Source: Pseudomonas extremorientalis
Lineage (GTDB): Bacteria > Pseudomonadota > Gammaproteobacteria > Pseudomonadales > Pseudomonadaceae
Reading direction: 5' to 3'
Assembly: GCF_001870465.1 (NCBI RefSeq)
Contig: NZ_MDGK01000053.1
Span: 27,234 to 91,233 of the forward strand
Length of the DNA: 64,000 bases
The position numbers and the translations under genes are program-made. Under the pieces are notes generated by a model that saw only the letters and a program-made list of their open reading frames with translations, ran no database searches and was not told where the DNA came from. This document shows, one piece after another, positions 9,927-18,770 of the stretch. Within the stretch, counting starts at the first letter, position 1; every line of letters starts with the position of its first letter.

Positions 9927-10415
9927 ATGACAGACGCCATGGATTTGAAGATCCTGGGCAAGTTGCAGAAGGATTGCGACCAGAGCCTGGAGTTGTTGAG
10001 CGACAGCGTGGGGCTGTCTTCCACCAGTTGTTATCGGCGGATTCGTCGCATGGAGAGCGTGGGGATCATCAAGGCCAAGGTCGCGGTGCTGGATGAACGC
10101 AAATTGGGCATTCAGGTGACGGCGTTTTTCCTGATCAAGCTGGACAGGGATAGCCAGGATATTGACCGCAAGATGCAGCACATCCTTTCGACTCATCCGG
10201 AGATTCAGGATTGTTACCTGATGACGGGGGAGTTTGATTTTGTGATGGTGGCGAAGTTTCGGGATGCTGCGGAGTACACCGAGTATATCTATCGGTTTCT
10301 GGAGACTTATCGGGATATTCCGATTCGGACCTATTCGTCGACGTTGGTGGTTAGGACGGTTAAGAAGTCTTATGAGTTGCCGTTGCAGGGGGTTGGGTTT
10401 TGTTCTCGAAGTTGA
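9927..10415 (+). CDS. Lrp/AsnC family transcriptional regulator
   Basis: 162 aa. An N-terminal winged helix (MDLKILGKLQKD, then SSTSCYRRIRRM, about residues 5-55) is followed by the alpha-beta RAM ligand-binding domain (residues about 70-150, including MTGEFDFVMVAKF). Two upstream in-frame starts exist; the ATG at 9927 is preferred because the family usually starts just before the DLKIL motif. It is divergently transcribed from the tyrosinase gene across 147 bases, so it most likely controls that operon, perhaps in response to an amino acid such as an aromatic one. That ligand is inference. Confidence 0.85.
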   Translation: MTDAMDLKILGKLQKDCDQSLELLSDSVGLSSTSCYRRIRRMESVGIIKAKVAVLDERKLGIQVTAFFLIKLDRDSQDIDRKMQHILSTHPEIQDCYLMTGEFDFVMVAKFRDAAEYTEYIYRFLETYRDIPIRTYSSTLVVRTVKKSYELPLQGVGFCSRS

Positions 10416-10558
10416 GTACATATCCGTTTCTTCGGTAACGGCTACTTAGGGTTCCGCTCTTACAGCGGCTCACTTTTGGAAAGGCCGGAATGCCGGCCCA
10501 GCCCAAAGTAAGCAAAAGGCCTTCGCCCCAACACTCGGCACCTCGCCTAGGTTCGGCC
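10416..10558. repeat. Left arm of a long imperfect inverted repeat (Pseudomonas repeat family)
   Basis: Starts immediately after the Lrp-type gene stop. It includes ACATATCCGTTTCTTCGG, GGTTCCGCTCTTACAGCGG, TAAGCAAAAGGC and CACTCGGCACCTCGCC. Its reverse complement recurs with about 80-90% identity at 10847-10993. I recognise these phrases as a dispersed repeat in P. fluorescens-group genomes. Short open frames through it are not genes. Confidence 0.8.
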
Positions 10559-10647
10559 AGCGTGTTTGACGGGGCGATCCCAGATCAAAAGCAAGAGCGC
10601 GGCGGCCTTGGAGCCGACCGGATTGTATGGCCGGTACTCGGTCAAAG

Positions 10648-10735
10648 TGTGGGAGGGGCTTGCCCCCGATGGCAGTGGGTCAGTCACTGATGAGTTGGCT
10701 GACACACCGCCATCGGGGGCAAGCCCCCTCCCACA
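10648..10735. repeat. REPIN: two inverted REP sequences
   Basis: TGTGGGAGGGGCTTGCCCCC continuing to GATGGC at 10648-10673 is mirrored by GCCATC through CTCCCACA at 10709-10735, differing by a single extra G. The 35-base loop holds GGGTCAGTCACTGATGAG. This is the paired-REP form (REPIN) typical of P. fluorescens. It lies near the middle of the larger inverted repeat. Confidence 0.9.
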
Positions 10736-10846
10736 GTTTGATCTTCATGTATCAGTTGAAGGGTGGTTTGCTCTGGCTCTGGCTCTGGCTTTTGATCTGC
10801 TTTTGATTTTGATGTTAGGCGGCCCCCCAAATCCCTGTCGGATTAC

Positions 10847-10993
10847 GGGTACACCGAGCCTAAGCGAGGTGCCGAGTGTTGGGGCAAGAGCGTTTTGCTT
10901 ACTTTTGACTGGGCCGGCATTCCGGCTTTTCAAAAGTGAGCCGCCGTAAGGGCGGAACCAATAGCCGCCGTTACCCAAATAACGGATATACAC
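10847..10993. repeat. Right arm of the long imperfect inverted repeat
   Basis: Reverse complement of the 10416-10558 arm. It contains CGAGGTGCCGAGTGTTGGGG, TTTTGCTTACTTTTGACTGG, AAAAGTGAGCCGCCGTAAGG and AACGGATATACAC. The remaining 10994-11147 region before the next gene shows no other structure that I can see; it should hold the promoter of the downstream operon. Confidence 0.8.
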
Positions 10994-11147
10994 ACCACCA
11001 AGAATTGCCCCCCACCCAATCCCAAATGAAGCTTTCATGACAAAAGTTCGGTAGCCCATGGCCACTCCCGTCTCCTCTGTGTAACGCGCTTGAGCCCACC
11101 AGAAAGGTGAGCTTTTCAGCCGCAAGCAGGATGCCAGGAGTGGGGCG

Positions 11148-11750
11148 ATGGGAACTATGGAACGTTACTCGAAAGTGGGCATGCAGGAGCTCGACCAGCG
11201 CCTGTCGAAGATCGTCGAAGCGGCGCGCAAGAAGCCGGTGTCGGTCTATCGCTACGGCGCACCCTGGGTATGGATTGTCTCCCAGGAGGACTGGCAGGGC
11301 GCCCGCAAGGAAGTGGCCAGCTATATCCCGGCAGGCCATTCCCTGGTGTTGCTGCGCCCGCAGATCGACGAAGTGCTCGACCAGCACCGTGACTGGCTCA
11401 CCGCCGAACCCGTGATGTCGATCCCTGCGCCGACCGTGCTGCAGATCCTGCTGCTGCAACTGCTGTATTCGGTGCCCAGCGAGCAGCAACTGCATGAACA
11501 GCTGAACTACAACCTGCTGTTCCGCTGGTTCGTCGGCCTGGACCTCAACCAGAAGGTCTGGAGTGTTCATGTCCTGACTCGCGACATCGCCACGCTGCTG
11601 AACAACCCGCGTGCGGTGCAACTCATCCAGAAAATCATCGGTGACGTGTTTTGTGGCGCCTTGCTGCACATGCCGGAGTTCTCGTTGAACTTCGCCTTGT
11701 TGCACACCTGGCTGGCACGCCACGGCAACACCGCGATCACCAGCAATTGA
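11148..11750 (+). CDS. Phd/YefM-like domain fused to transposase InsH N-terminal domain
   Basis: 200 aa. Residues about 5-60 resemble Phd/YefM antitoxins (SKVGMQELDQRLSKIV, then RKKPVSVYRYGAPWVWIVS). Residues about 95-165 match the N-terminal DUF772 region of IS5-type transposases (QLHEQLNYNLLFRWFVGLDL, then VWSVHVLTRD). There is no catalytic DDE domain, no toxin partner and no IS ends, so it is neither a working transposase nor an ordinary antitoxin. AGGAG lies 7 bases before the ATG. It is the first gene of the TpsB operon, 59 bases upstream of the pore gene. A prevent-host-death-like gene sits in the same place in the P. aeruginosa pdt locus, as I recall, which argues for a conserved regulatory role. 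Confidence 0.75.
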   Translation: MGTMERYSKVGMQELDQRLSKIVEAARKKPVSVYRYGAPWVWIVSQEDWQGARKEVASYIPAGHSLVLLRPQIDEVLDQHRDWLTAEPVMSIPAPTVLQILLLQLLYSVPSEQQLHEQLNYNLLFRWFVGLDLNQKVWSVHVLTRDIATLLNNPRAVQLIQKIIGDVFCGALLHMPEFSLNFALLHTWLARHGNTAITSN

Positions 11751-11809
11751 GCAGGCCGTACGCCGGGCATTCGGCGACGGTGCAAACAATCAGACAGTCA
11801 GGGGGCGGT

Positions 11810-13393
11810 GTGGAGCATCTGTTCAAATTAACGCTGGCGCTGTGTTGCGTAACGCTGGGGAGCCTGGCGCAACCGGTGTTGGCCGAGGAAGAGGCGGCGG
11901 CGCGCAGGGTCGACGTCAATGAGTACTTCGTGCGCGGCAATACCGTGCTCGATGCGGCGACGATCGAGGAGGCGGTGTACCCGTTCCTGGGACCGCAAAA
12001 GACCCTGGACGATATCGAAGGTGCCCGCGATGCATTGCAGAAGATCTACCAGGCGCGTGGCTACCAGTCGGTGTTTGTCGAGCTGCCGGAGCAGAAGGTC
12101 GATGACGGCATCGTCTACCTGCAAGTGAGCGAAACCAAGGTTGGCCGCGTACGGGTGGTCGGCGCCAAGCATTATTCACCGGTGGAAATCCGCGAGCAGG
12201 TGCCGGCCCTGGAGGAGGGCGCGGTGCCGGACTTTGCCACGGTGCAAACCCAGTTGGCCGGCCTCAATCGCAGTGCCGGGCGCCAGGTCACGCCGCTGGT
12301 GCGCGAAGGCCAGCGCCCGGGCACGATGGATGTGGACCTGCAGGTGGAAGACCAGAACCCCTGGCACGCCACCCTCGGCCTGAACAACGACTACAGCGCC
12401 GACACCGAGAAGCTGCGTTCGGTCGCCACGCTGGGTTACGACAACCTCTGGCAGCTGGGCCACAGCATTTCCCTGACCTACTTCACCGCGCCCCAGGACA
12501 CCGACAACGCCAAGGTCTGGTCCGGTTCCTACAGTGCGCCGTTGAACGAGCGCTGGACCTTGCAGTTCTCGGGTTACCAGTCCGACAGCAACATCGCCAC
12601 CATCGGCGGCAGTAACGTGTTGGGCAAGGGCCATTCCTACGGCGTGTCGGCCATCTACAACCTGCCGGCGGCGGGTAATTGGGCCAATTCGTTCTCGTTC
12701 GGCGTGGACTTCAAGGACTTCGACGAGCAGATGAAATTCGGCTCCAGCAGCGACCAGGTGCCGCTCAAGTACGCACCGTTCACCTTGGGTTACAACGGCT
12801 TTCGCTACACCGAACAATCCCAGTTGGGCCTGGGCCTGAACCTGGTGGTGGGTACCCGCGCGTTCTTCGGCTACGGCAGCGATGCCGAAGAGTTCGACTA
12901 CAAGCGCTACAAGGCCAGCGCCAGTTTCGCCGTGCTCAAGGGCGACCTGAATTACACCTACACCTTTGCCAACGATTGGCAGTCGGCAACCAAGGGCGGC
13001 TTCCAGCTCGCGTCGGGGCCGCTGGTTTCCAACGAGCAGTATTCCGCCGGCGGCGCCACTTCGGTGCGCGGTTACCTGGCGGCGGAGCGCACCGGGGATG
13101 AGGGTTACTTGCTCTCCCAGGAGCTGCGCACGCCGTCCCTGGCCAAGTTCCTCGGCAGTTATGTGCAGGAGTGGCGCTTTTATGCGTTCGCCGAAGGCGC
13201 GCGCATGCGCCTGCACGACCCGCTGCCCGAGCAAGAAGACGAATACAGCCTGGCCAGTGTCGGCCTGGGCACCCGCGCCAGTTTGAGCAAATGGTTGTCC
13301 GGCAGCCTGGATTGGGGCTACCCGCTGCTCGATGGACCGAACACCCAGAAACAGGACTCGCGATTGCACTTCAGTGTGCAGGCGACTTTCTGA
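11810..13393 (+). CDS. Two-partner-secretion outer-membrane pore (TpsB, ShlB/FhaC/HecB family)
   Basis: 527 aa with a GTG start behind a GGGGG ribosome site; this start gives a clean signal peptide (LFKLTLALCCVTLGSLAQPVLA). Residues about 30-190 hold POTRA-type modules (EYFVRGNTVLDAATIEEAV; VRVVGAKHYSPVEI). The rest is an Omp85-type beta barrel with the RGYL motif (SVRGYLAAER) of the conserved lid loop and a C-terminal aromatic residue (QATF). It should export the TpsA protein whose end lies at 4537. Next in the operon comes an ExbB-ExbD-TonB set (24-base gap). It resembles PdtB of P. aeruginosa by operon composition. Confidence 0.9.
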   Translation: MEHLFKLTLALCCVTLGSLAQPVLAEEEAAARRVDVNEYFVRGNTVLDAATIEEAVYPFLGPQKTLDDIEGARDALQKIYQARGYQSVFVELPEQKVDDGIVYLQVSETKVGRVRVVGAKHYSPVEIREQVPALEEGAVPDFATVQTQLAGLNRSAGRQVTPLVREGQRPGTMDVDLQVEDQNPWHATLGLNNDYSADTEKLRSVATLGYDNLWQLGHSISLTYFTAPQDTDNAKVWSGSYSAPLNERWTLQFSGYQSDSNIATIGGSNVLGKGHSYGVSAIYNLPAAGNWANSFSFGVDFKDFDEQMKFGSSSDQVPLKYAPFTLGYNGFRYTEQSQLGLGLNLVVGTRAFFGYGSDAEEFDYKRYKASASFAVLKGDLNYTYTFANDWQSATKGGFQLASGPLVSNEQYSAGGATSVRGYLAAERTGDEGYLLSQELRTPSLAKFLGSYVQEWRFYAFAEGARMRLHDPLPEQEDEYSLASVGLGTRASLSKWLSGSLDWGYPLLDGPNTQKQDSRLHFSVQATF

Positions 13394-13417
13394 CTTTTTC
13401 TTCCGGAGACTTCACCC

Positions 13418-15217
13418 ATGCAACGCCTATTCCTGAGCCTGTTGATCTGCCTGGGCTTCGCGCTCCCGGCCACCGCCCATGCCTGGTGGCAGGACGACTG
13501 GCACTACCGCAAACAGATTTCGGTAGACACCACCGCCCAAGGCGCCGCGATCAGCCAGGCCCTGGGTCGCACTGCACTGCTGGTGCGCCTGCACACCGGC
13601 AACTTCACTTTTGACGGGGTCAAGGACGACGGTTCTGACCTGCGTTTTGTGAGTGCCGACGACAAGACCGTGTTCAACCACCAGATCGAAAGCTTCGACC
13701 CACTGATGGGCATGGCGCTGATCTGGGTCGATGTGCCCAAGGTCGAAGGCGGCCAGCGCCAGGATCTGTGGATGTACTACGGCAACCAGAAGGCACCGGC
13801 CACGGCCAATGGGCAACTGACCTTCGACCCGAGCTACACCGCGCTCTACCACTTTGACGGGGTCAATGGCACCCCGGCCCGGGACACCACGGCCTACGCC
13901 AACACCGCGTTGAACGCCACCGGCGCGAGCATCGACGGCGTGATCGGCCGCGCCTTGCAGTTGAGCGGCCAAGCGTTGATGTTGCCGGCCAGCCCCTCGT
14001 TACAGCACGCTGCGGGCGGCGCGTTCACGTTCAGCGCCTGGTTGCGCCTGGACCAGGCCAGCGGCGAGCAAGCGGTGCTGGCCCGTCGCGACGGCGGCCA
14101 TAGTCTGTTACTGGGCCTGAACCAGGGCATGCCGTTCGTGGACGTCGACGGCCAGCGCGCCGTCTCCACTCAACCGCTGAACCCTGGTCAGTGGCAGCAC
14201 CTGGCGTTCACCGCCGAGGGCGATAAGGTCACGCTGTACGTGAATGGTCGCGAAACCGCGACTCTGGCAGTGGCTCTGCCGGCGTTCAATTCTCAGACCG
14301 CCATTGGCGCCGACCTGCCGGAAGCCGGCAGCACCCACCTGCCATTCGCCGGTGCCATCGATGAGCTGCGCCTGTCCAAGGTGGCACGCCCGGCTGCGCT
14401 GTTGCTGGCCGATGCCAGCGCCCAGGGCGCCGAGTCGAAGCTGGTGGCCTACGGGGTGGATGAAGAACAATCCGGCTTCGGTTTCGGCAGCCTGGGCTTT
14501 TTGCTCAACGCCGTACCGGTGGATGCCTGGGTGATCATCCTGGTGCTGGTGGCGATGATGTTCCAGTCGTGGGTCATCATGCTGCGCAAGAACCGCCAGG
14601 TCAGCCGTGTAAGCAGTGCCAACGAGGTCTTTCGCGAGCACTTCGCGCAGATCGGCACCCGCCTGGAGATGTATGCCGACGACGCCCTGTTGGGTGAGCG
14701 CCTGACCCATTCTTCGCTGTGGCGCCTGTACCTGGTGGCGGTCAAGGAGATCCGCACCCGCCGTGCCCAGGGCGCGGACACTTCGTCGGTGTCGGCCGCC
14801 ACCATCGAAGCCATTCGTTGCTCCATGGACGGCGTGCGCACTCGCGAGAACCAGGCCCTGAGTTCCAAGTTGTCGACCCTGTCCAACGCCATCGCCGGCG
14901 GCCCGTACATCGGCCTGCTCGGCACGGTGCTGGGGATCATGGTGGTGTTCCTCGGCACGGCGATGGCCGGTGACGTGAACATCAACGCGATCGCCCCTGG
15001 CATGGCGGCGGCGTTGCTGGCGACAGCCATGGGCCTGTTCGTGGCGATCCCCGCGCTGTTTGGCTACAACCGCCTGATCACGCGCAACAAGGAAGTCAGT
15101 GCGGACATGCGCGTGTTCGTCGACGAGTTCATCACTCGCCTGGCGGAGATGCACGGCGAGAGCCAGCACAGTGAAGCCGCGCACCGCCGCGAACATCACG
15201 CATCGGTTCCGGCCTGA
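13418..15217 (+). CDS. DUF2341/LamG-like domain fused to MotA/TolQ/ExbB proton channel
   Basis: 599 aa. After a signal peptide (LFLSLLICLGFALPATAHA) comes a DUF2341 domain (WHYRKQISV, about 25-125), a LamG/concanavalin-like domain (about 165-335, with AFTFSAWLRLD and HLAFTAEGDKVTLYVNG), then one membrane helix near residue 370 (VDAWVIILVLVAMMFQSWVI) and the ExbB/TolQ core (about 450-575: GPYIGLLGTVLGIMVVFLGTA and APGMAAALLATAMGLFVAIP). So a periplasmic carbohydrate-binding-like sensor is built onto the ExbB subunit. Ordinary ExbB is about 230-330 aa. ExbD and TonB follow at once, so this is an energising complex dedicated to the operon. Confidence 0.88.
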   Translation: MQRLFLSLLICLGFALPATAHAWWQDDWHYRKQISVDTTAQGAAISQALGRTALLVRLHTGNFTFDGVKDDGSDLRFVSADDKTVFNHQIESFDPLMGMALIWVDVPKVEGGQRQDLWMYYGNQKAPATANGQLTFDPSYTALYHFDGVNGTPARDTTAYANTALNATGASIDGVIGRALQLSGQALMLPASPSLQHAAGGAFTFSAWLRLDQASGEQAVLARRDGGHSLLLGLNQGMPFVDVDGQRAVSTQPLNPGQWQHLAFTAEGDKVTLYVNGRETATLAVALPAFNSQTAIGADLPEAGSTHLPFAGAIDELRLSKVARPAALLLADASAQGAESKLVAYGVDEEQSGFGFGSLGFLLNAVPVDAWVIILVLVAMMFQSWVIMLRKNRQVSRVSSANEVFREHFAQIGTRLEMYADDALLGERLTHSSLWRLYLVAVKEIRTRRAQGADTSSVSAATIEAIRCSMDGVRTRENQALSSKLSTLSNAIAGGPYIGLLGTVLGIMVVFLGTAMAGDVNINAIAPGMAAALLATAMGLFVAIPALFGYNRLITRNKEVSADMRVFVDEFITRLAEMHGESQHSEAAHRREHHASVPA

Positions 15218-15228
15218 GGAGAATCGCC

Positions 15229-15654
15229 ATGGCTTCCGTAAATGCCTCCCTCGACGATGACGATGACGCGGCCGTCGACAGCATCAACATCACGCCCCTG
15301 GTGGACGTGCTCATGGTGGTGCTGGTGATGTTTATCCTCACTGCGACCGCCCAGGTGTCGGGCATCCAGATTCACCTGCCCAAGGCCAGCGCCTCGGTGT
15401 CGTTGTCGCAGGCCAAGACCAAGGCCATCTCCGTGAATGACGGCGGCCAGGTGTTCCTCGACGCCTATCCGGTGACTCTCGGCGAGCTGGAAGAACGCCT
15501 GCGCATCGAGAAAGCGCTGAACCCGGACTTCCCGGTGATCGTGCGCGGCGATGCGATGGTGCAGTACCAGAAAGTCATCGAAGTGCTCGACCTGCTGCGC
15601 CGGCTGGAGCTGTCCCAGGTCGGGCTGGTCACCGGCAAACCGAGCCAGGGCTAA
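15229..15654 (+). CDS. exbD: ExbD/TolR family biopolymer transport protein
   Basis: 141 aa. A short acidic cytoplasmic N-terminus (SLDDDDDAAVDSINITPLVD) leads into a single membrane helix (VLMVVLVMFILTATAQV) with the conserved Asp just before it (PLVDVLMV), the proton-path residue of ExbD/TolR. The periplasmic part is short and typical. GAGGAGA precedes the ATG. It sits 11 bases after the ExbB fusion and 3 bases before the TonB gene, so the three are surely co-translated and form one inner-membrane motor. Confidence 0.93.
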   Translation: MASVNASLDDDDDAAVDSINITPLVDVLMVVLVMFILTATAQVSGIQIHLPKASASVSLSQAKTKAISVNDGGQVFLDAYPVTLGELEERLRIEKALNPDFPVIVRGDAMVQYQKVIEVLDLLRRLELSQVGLVTGKPSQG

Positions 15655-15657
15655 GTC

Positions 15658-16362
15658 ATGACTGTACAGATCCCGATCGCGCCACCGCCTGTGAAAAACA
15701 CGCCGCCGTTGCGCCCGTTGAAGTGGGGCGCCGGCCTGTTGCTGGGCGCCGTCGCCGCCTGGTTCTTGTGGCAGTGGGCCAACGACATGAGCGGCGTGCG
15801 CCGTGAAGCGCCGAAGGTGCCGACGATTATCCCGTTGCCGCCGCCACCTCCACCGCCGCCGGAAAAACCCAAGGAGCCCGAGCCCCAGGTCGAAGAAAAA
15901 GTCCCGGAACCGGTGCCGAGCCCCGAGCCCGAAGAGGTCAAGCCGGTCGAGGAAGCGCCGCCTTCGCCTAACGAGGATTTGGCCAACCCGATGCAGATCG
16001 ATGGCGACGCCCAGTCCGGCAATGACGGTTTCAACATCGGTGCCGGCAAGGGCGGCGGTATGGCCGGCAGCGGTGGCGGCGGGCTGGGGACCGGCACCTA
16101 CAAGCAGTACCTGGCCGGCACTTATCAACGGCTGATGCGCGAGGATCCTGAGCTGCGCAAGAAGGCCTTCTCGATACAGATAGACCTGTGGCTGGGCGCC
16201 GATGGCCAGGTCACCAAGGCGCTGGTGGCCAAGTCCAGCGGGGATGCCGAGACCGATGCGCAGATGCTCGCCTTGATCCAGGCGCCGCGTGCCACACAGA
16301 AACCACCGGCGTCGCTGACGCTGCCCATGCGCCTGTCCCTCAAGGGCCGGCGCCCGGATTGA
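15658..16362 (+). CDS. TonB family protein
   Basis: 234 aa. A membrane anchor (about 22-40: WGAGLLLGAVAAWFLWQWA) is followed by a Pro/Glu/Lys-rich spacer (PPPPPPPPEKPKEPEPQVEE) that spans the periplasm, a Gly-rich linker, and a C-terminal TonB-like domain (about 150-234). The Gly-rich hinge and the missing YP motif make it an unusual TonB. Being in the operon, it probably couples the ExbB/ExbD motor to the porin or the TpsB pore encoded beside it, rather than to siderophore receptors. That target is inference. Confidence 0.85.
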   Translation: MTVQIPIAPPPVKNTPPLRPLKWGAGLLLGAVAAWFLWQWANDMSGVRREAPKVPTIIPLPPPPPPPPEKPKEPEPQVEEKVPEPVPSPEPEEVKPVEEAPPSPNEDLANPMQIDGDAQSGNDGFNIGAGKGGGMAGSGGGGLGTGTYKQYLAGTYQRLMREDPELRKKAFSIQIDLWLGADGQVTKALVAKSSGDAETDAQMLALIQAPRATQKPPASLTLPMRLSLKGRRPD

Positions 16363-16404
16363 TTGAATCCTTTTTTCAACGGTTTTTACAGGAGTTGCGT
16401 ACAC

Positions 16405-18105
16405 ATGATTTCCCCCGTGAATCGACTGACCCTGGCGGTCGGCATGGTCATCGCGACCCTGGTCGGCCAGGCGGCTGCGGCCCCGGTTGCGCCCTCGGAA
16501 AACGTCACCATCAACCTGATCCGTCTGCTGGTGCAGCAGGGCGTGCTGAGCCAGGACACCGCCAACGGGCTGATCGCCCAGGCCGAAAAAGAAGCCCGGC
16601 AGGCGCGCCAGGCGAATGCCGCGCCGCTGGTGGCCGCAGGCCCGACCGCAGCCCCCGGCGATGTGCGGGTGCAATACGTGCCGCAGGCGGTGAAGGATCA
16701 GATTCGTGACCAGGTCAAGGCCGAGGTCATGGCCACTGCCAAACAGGAAAACTGGGCGCAGCCCAATACTTTCCCGGACTGGGTCTCGCGCATCAGCTTT
16801 GACGGGGATATCCGCCTGCGGGATGAGTCGCGCTACTTCTCGGGCAACAACAGCAACGAGATCGTCGACTACGCCAAGCTCAATGAAAGTGGCCCGTACG
16901 ACACCAACAAAGACACCAACACCAAGCTGCCACCGCTGCTCAACACCACCAAGGACCGCGAAAACCTGTTCCGCCTGCGCGCTCGCCTGGGCATGAAAGC
17001 GGTACTGTCGCCGGACTGGACCGCTGGCATTCGGGTGGGCACCGGCTCCGACAACAACCCGGTGTCCACCACCCAGACCCTGGGCGGTGGCTTTGGCAAG
17101 AAGGACATCTGGCTCGACCAGGGTTACCTGAGCTGGAAGGCCAGCCCGGACGTGACCCTTACCGCCGGGCGCTTCGCCAACCCGTTCTATTCCACCGACA
17201 TGATGTATTCGGGCGACCTGAACTTCGACGGTATCGCTGCCAACTTCAACCACGCGCTGAACAGTGAGTGGGGCCTGTTCGGCACCCTGGGCGCGTTCCC
17301 GGTGGAGTACACCTCCGACTCGGCCAGCAGCAACGGTTTCGACAAGGAAGACAGCGATACCAAATGGCTGTTTGGCGGGCAGATCGGCGCCAACTGGAAA
17401 ATCAACCGCGAAAACAGCCTCAAGGGCGCGTTGGCGTACTACCACTTCGACGATATCGAAGGGAAGCGCTCCGGCGCTTGCCAGCCCTGGTCCGGCCAGC
17501 CGGCCTGTGACAGCGACGGTTCACGCCTGGCCTTCATGCAAAAGGGCAACAGCGTGTTCCTGCTACGCGACATCACCCCCAACCCGGCGACGCCCGGCCT
17601 GACCCCGCAGCCGCAGTTCGTGGGCCTGGCGTCCAAGTTCGACGTGCTCGACCTCAACCTGGCCTGGGATGCCGAGCTGCCAAGCGACTTCAAACTGCGC
17701 ACCCAGGGCAATTACATCCACAACCTGGCCTACGACAAGGGCGAAATGCTCAAGCGCAGCGAAGGCCAGATCGTCAACAACATCAACAGCAACGGTCAGT
17801 TTGAAAGTGGCGGCAATGCGTTGATGGTTTCGTTCACCCTCGGCAGCGCGCTGGAAATGCGCAAGCGTGGCGACTGGAACGTACTGGCCGGCTACAAGTA
17901 CATCCAGCCTGACGCCTTGCCCGACGGCTTCAACGATTCGTCGTTCCACCTGGGCGGCACCAACGCCAAGGGCTACTTCATTGGCGCCAACTACGGCATC
18001 GAAAAGAACATCTACGCCAGTGCGCGTTGGTTGAGTGCGTCCGAAGTGTATGGCGCGCCGTTCGAGGTGGATGTGATGCAACTGGAACTCAACACGCGCT
18101 TTTGA
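16405..18105 (+). CDS. Putative porin
   Basis: 566 aa. The ATG at 16405 is preceded by CAGGAG and gives a signal peptide (LTLAVGMVIATLVGQAAAA). A short helical region (residues about 30-95, INLIRLLVQQGVLSQDTANG) precedes a beta-barrel with alternating hydrophobic strands and a terminal aromatic residue (LELNTRF). This fits the 'putative porin' family (Porin_5 type). It lies 42 bases after tonB and 18 bases before the next gene. A TonB-linked porin within a TPS operon suggests that it helps the release or uptake step of the same system. Confidence 0.82.
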   Translation: MISPVNRLTLAVGMVIATLVGQAAAAPVAPSENVTINLIRLLVQQGVLSQDTANGLIAQAEKEARQARQANAAPLVAAGPTAAPGDVRVQYVPQAVKDQIRDQVKAEVMATAKQENWAQPNTFPDWVSRISFDGDIRLRDESRYFSGNNSNEIVDYAKLNESGPYDTNKDTNTKLPPLLNTTKDRENLFRLRARLGMKAVLSPDWTAGIRVGTGSDNNPVSTTQTLGGGFGKKDIWLDQGYLSWKASPDVTLTAGRFANPFYSTDMMYSGDLNFDGIAANFNHALNSEWGLFGTLGAFPVEYTSDSASSNGFDKEDSDTKWLFGGQIGANWKINRENSLKGALAYYHFDDIEGKRSGACQPWSGQPACDSDGSRLAFMQKGNSVFLLRDITPNPATPGLTPQPQFVGLASKFDVLDLNLAWDAELPSDFKLRTQGNYIHNLAYDKGEMLKRSEGQIVNNINSNGQFESGGNALMVSFTLGSALEMRKRGDWNVLAGYKYIQPDALPDGFNDSSFHLGGTNAKGYFIGANYGIEKNIYASARWLSASEVYGAPFEVDVMQLELNTRF

Positions 18106-18123
18106 TGCGCAGGGAGACGCCAC

Positions 18124-18750
18124 ATGAACACGCGAATCTGCGGGCTGTTACTGCTGCTGGTCGCCAGCGGCGCGTCGGCTGAAGGCATGGAGGAGCGCCT
18201 GCGCACGCAACTGCGCAGCACCACCCAGCAATTGCAGGCCCTGCAAAGCGAGCAGGCTCAGGCCAGCGCCGCACGCCTTGCTGCGGAAAACCAGGCCAGG
18301 CAGGCCCAGGCGCAAATCAAGCAACTGACGGCCGAGCTGGACAAGGCCCGCGCCGTGGCCGAGCAAATGGCCGGCCAGCAACAGAGCCTGCACAGCCAGG
18401 CGCAGGCCCAGGTGGCGGCCAGCAATGAGCAGATCGGCAAGTTCAAGAAGGCCTATGACGAACTGCTGGTGCTGGCCAAGGGTAAAGAGGCCGAGCGAGC
18501 GCGCTTGCAGGCACAACTGAGTGAACGTGACACACAAGTGCAGCAATGTTCAGTCAAGAATCAACAGATGTACGGCGTGGCCCGGCAGTTGCTCACCGCC
18601 TACGAAAAAATCGACGTGGCCGAGGTGATGAGTATCCGCCAGCCGTTCGCCAGCAGCGTCCGGGTCAAGTTCGAGGAACTGGCCCAGGGCTTCGGCGACG
18701 ATTTGTACAAGAGCCGTTTCGATGCGCCCCAGGCAACTGCCAATCATTGA
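18124..18750 (+). CDS. Periplasmic coiled-coil protein of unknown function
   Basis: 208 aa. Signal peptide (ICGLLLLLVASGASA) followed by a long Gln/Ala-rich heptad region (about 25-150) that must form a coiled coil, then a short C-terminal globular part with one Cys (QQCSVKNQQM). No enzyme motif. The gene lies inside the TPS/ExbB operon, 18 bases after the porin gene. A structural or scaffold role between inner and outer membrane would fit but is not shown. Confidence 0.75.
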   Translation: MNTRICGLLLLLVASGASAEGMEERLRTQLRSTTQQLQALQSEQAQASAARLAAENQARQAQAQIKQLTAELDKARAVAEQMAGQQQSLHSQAQAQVAASNEQIGKFKKAYDELLVLAKGKEAERARLQAQLSERDTQVQQCSVKNQQMYGVARQLLTAYEKIDVAEVMSIRQPFASSVRVKFEELAQGFGDDLYKSRFDAPQATANH

Positions 18751-18770
18751 TAGACAGGGAAGAGATCTCC

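Noticed and set aside
10745..11125. 126-codon open frame on the minus strand
   Set aside because: Most of it is translation of the dispersed inverted repeat; such frames recur wherever the repeat occurs.
11148..11750. Possible insertion sequence because of the transposase-like domain
   Set aside because: No catalytic domain, no terminal repeats or target duplication; the gene is embedded in a conserved-looking operon.
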